This document shows positions 47,991 through 48,073 of a stretch of DNA of 48,073 nucleotides, piece after piece. Numbering within the stretch: the first letter of the stretch is position 1; each line of letters opens with the position of its first letter. The position numbers and the translations under genes were made by a program. The notes under the pieces were generated by a model that worked only from the letters and a program-made list of their open reading frames with translations, was not told the DNA's origin and ran no database searches. Origin of the DNA: Paenisporosarcina sp. TG20 (GTDB lineage Bacteria > Bacillota > Bacilli > Bacillales_A > Planococcaceae); contig NZ_ALJG01000359.1 in NCBI RefSeq assembly GCF_000286315.1, positions 1 through 48,073 of the forward strand. The letters are read 5' to 3'.

Positions 47991-48017
47991 AAAAAAACCA
48001 GGCTAAGTTTGCCCGGT
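47991..48017 (-). terminator. Terminator upstream of the cggR promoter
   Basis: Minus strand: ACCGGGC/GCCTGGT (7 bp, one G-U pair, 7-nt loop) followed by seven T. It would end the transcript of the gene beyond the right edge, only 3 bp before the -35 box. It closely resembles the hairpin at 15726-15752. Confidence 0.75.
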
Positions 48018-48056
48018 CCTTTTAAGAAAGTCACAGTATCACCTTGGTTTACGGTA

Positions 48057-48073
48057 TGATTTCCGTTACAGGC
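48057..48073. repeat. Start of a second copy of the intergenic repeat, cut by the window edge
   Basis: The final 17 bases match the first 17 bases of the repeat at 15786 with one mismatch, in the same orientation and likewise ~35-40 bp beyond a terminator-like hairpin. Confidence 0.7.

Overview
The window looks like the chromosome of a low-GC Gram-positive bacterium of the order Bacillales, most likely Planococcaceae (Lysinibacillus/Psychrobacillus/Sporosarcina-like). This rests on the gene order cggR-gap-pgk-tpiA-gpmI-eno-secG-esterase-rnr-smpB-ssrA, a Bacillus-type CggR operator, strong AGGAGG ribosome binding sites, and an alanine-ended tmRNA tag read as GKNQNLAFAA. The species call is inference. 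Almost every chromosomal gene lies on the minus strand.

Positions 1-15.7 kb: the start of an ECF sigma factor (cut by the window edge), a terminator, then a surface-polysaccharide operon transcribed leftwards from a promoter near 15620-15648. In transcription order it encodes a priming sugar-phosphate transferase, a fused chain-length regulator/tyrosine kinase, a PHP-type tyrosine phosphatase, an O-antigen-ligase/polymerase-like protein, a family 4 glycosyltransferase, an epimerase, RmlA, RmlB, FdtA, a hexapeptide acyltransferase, a GNAT-type acyltransferase, a DegT aminotransferase, a Wzx flippase, a second glycosyltransferase and a second polytopic membrane protein. RmlA-RmlB-FdtA-FdtB plus an acyltransferase is the route to a dTDP-3-acetamido-3,6-dideoxyhexose (Fuc3NAc type). 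The repeat unit is assembled on a lipid, flipped and polymerised under kinase/phosphatase control.

Positions 15.7-18.16 kb: a gene-poor spacer with a palindromic intergenic repeat (a second copy starts at the right edge of the window), decayed reading frames, and one alpha/beta hydrolase gene on the plus strand.

Positions 18162-36224: an 18.0 kb genomic island inserted in the 3' end of ssrA, bounded by perfect 99-bp direct repeats. It carries a tyrosine integrase next to the intact ssrA, a complete type I restriction-modification system (hsdM-hsdS-hsdR), a NucS-like nuclease, a GIY-YIG nuclease, a serine resolvase, a winged-helix (possibly replication) protein with iteron-like repeats, an unknown 530-residue membrane-anchored protein, and two paralogous proteins built of tandem zinc-ribbon repeats (seven and three) ending in a Vsr-like nuclease domain. 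The seven-repeat copy has a frameshift in a run of six G. A structured RNA of about 160 nt appears to be encoded just upstream of the GIY-YIG gene. The ssrA terminator seems to have been stranded beyond the far end of the island. The int ribosome binding site lies inside a new terminator hairpin downstream of ssrA.

Positions 36.1-48 kb: ssrA, smpB, rnr, esterase, secG and the glycolytic operons, with cggR preceded by a promoter and CggR operator.

The best candidates for something new are the modular zinc-ribbon/Vsr nucleases, the structured RNA next to the GIY-YIG gene, and the terminator/RBS switch at ssrA-int.
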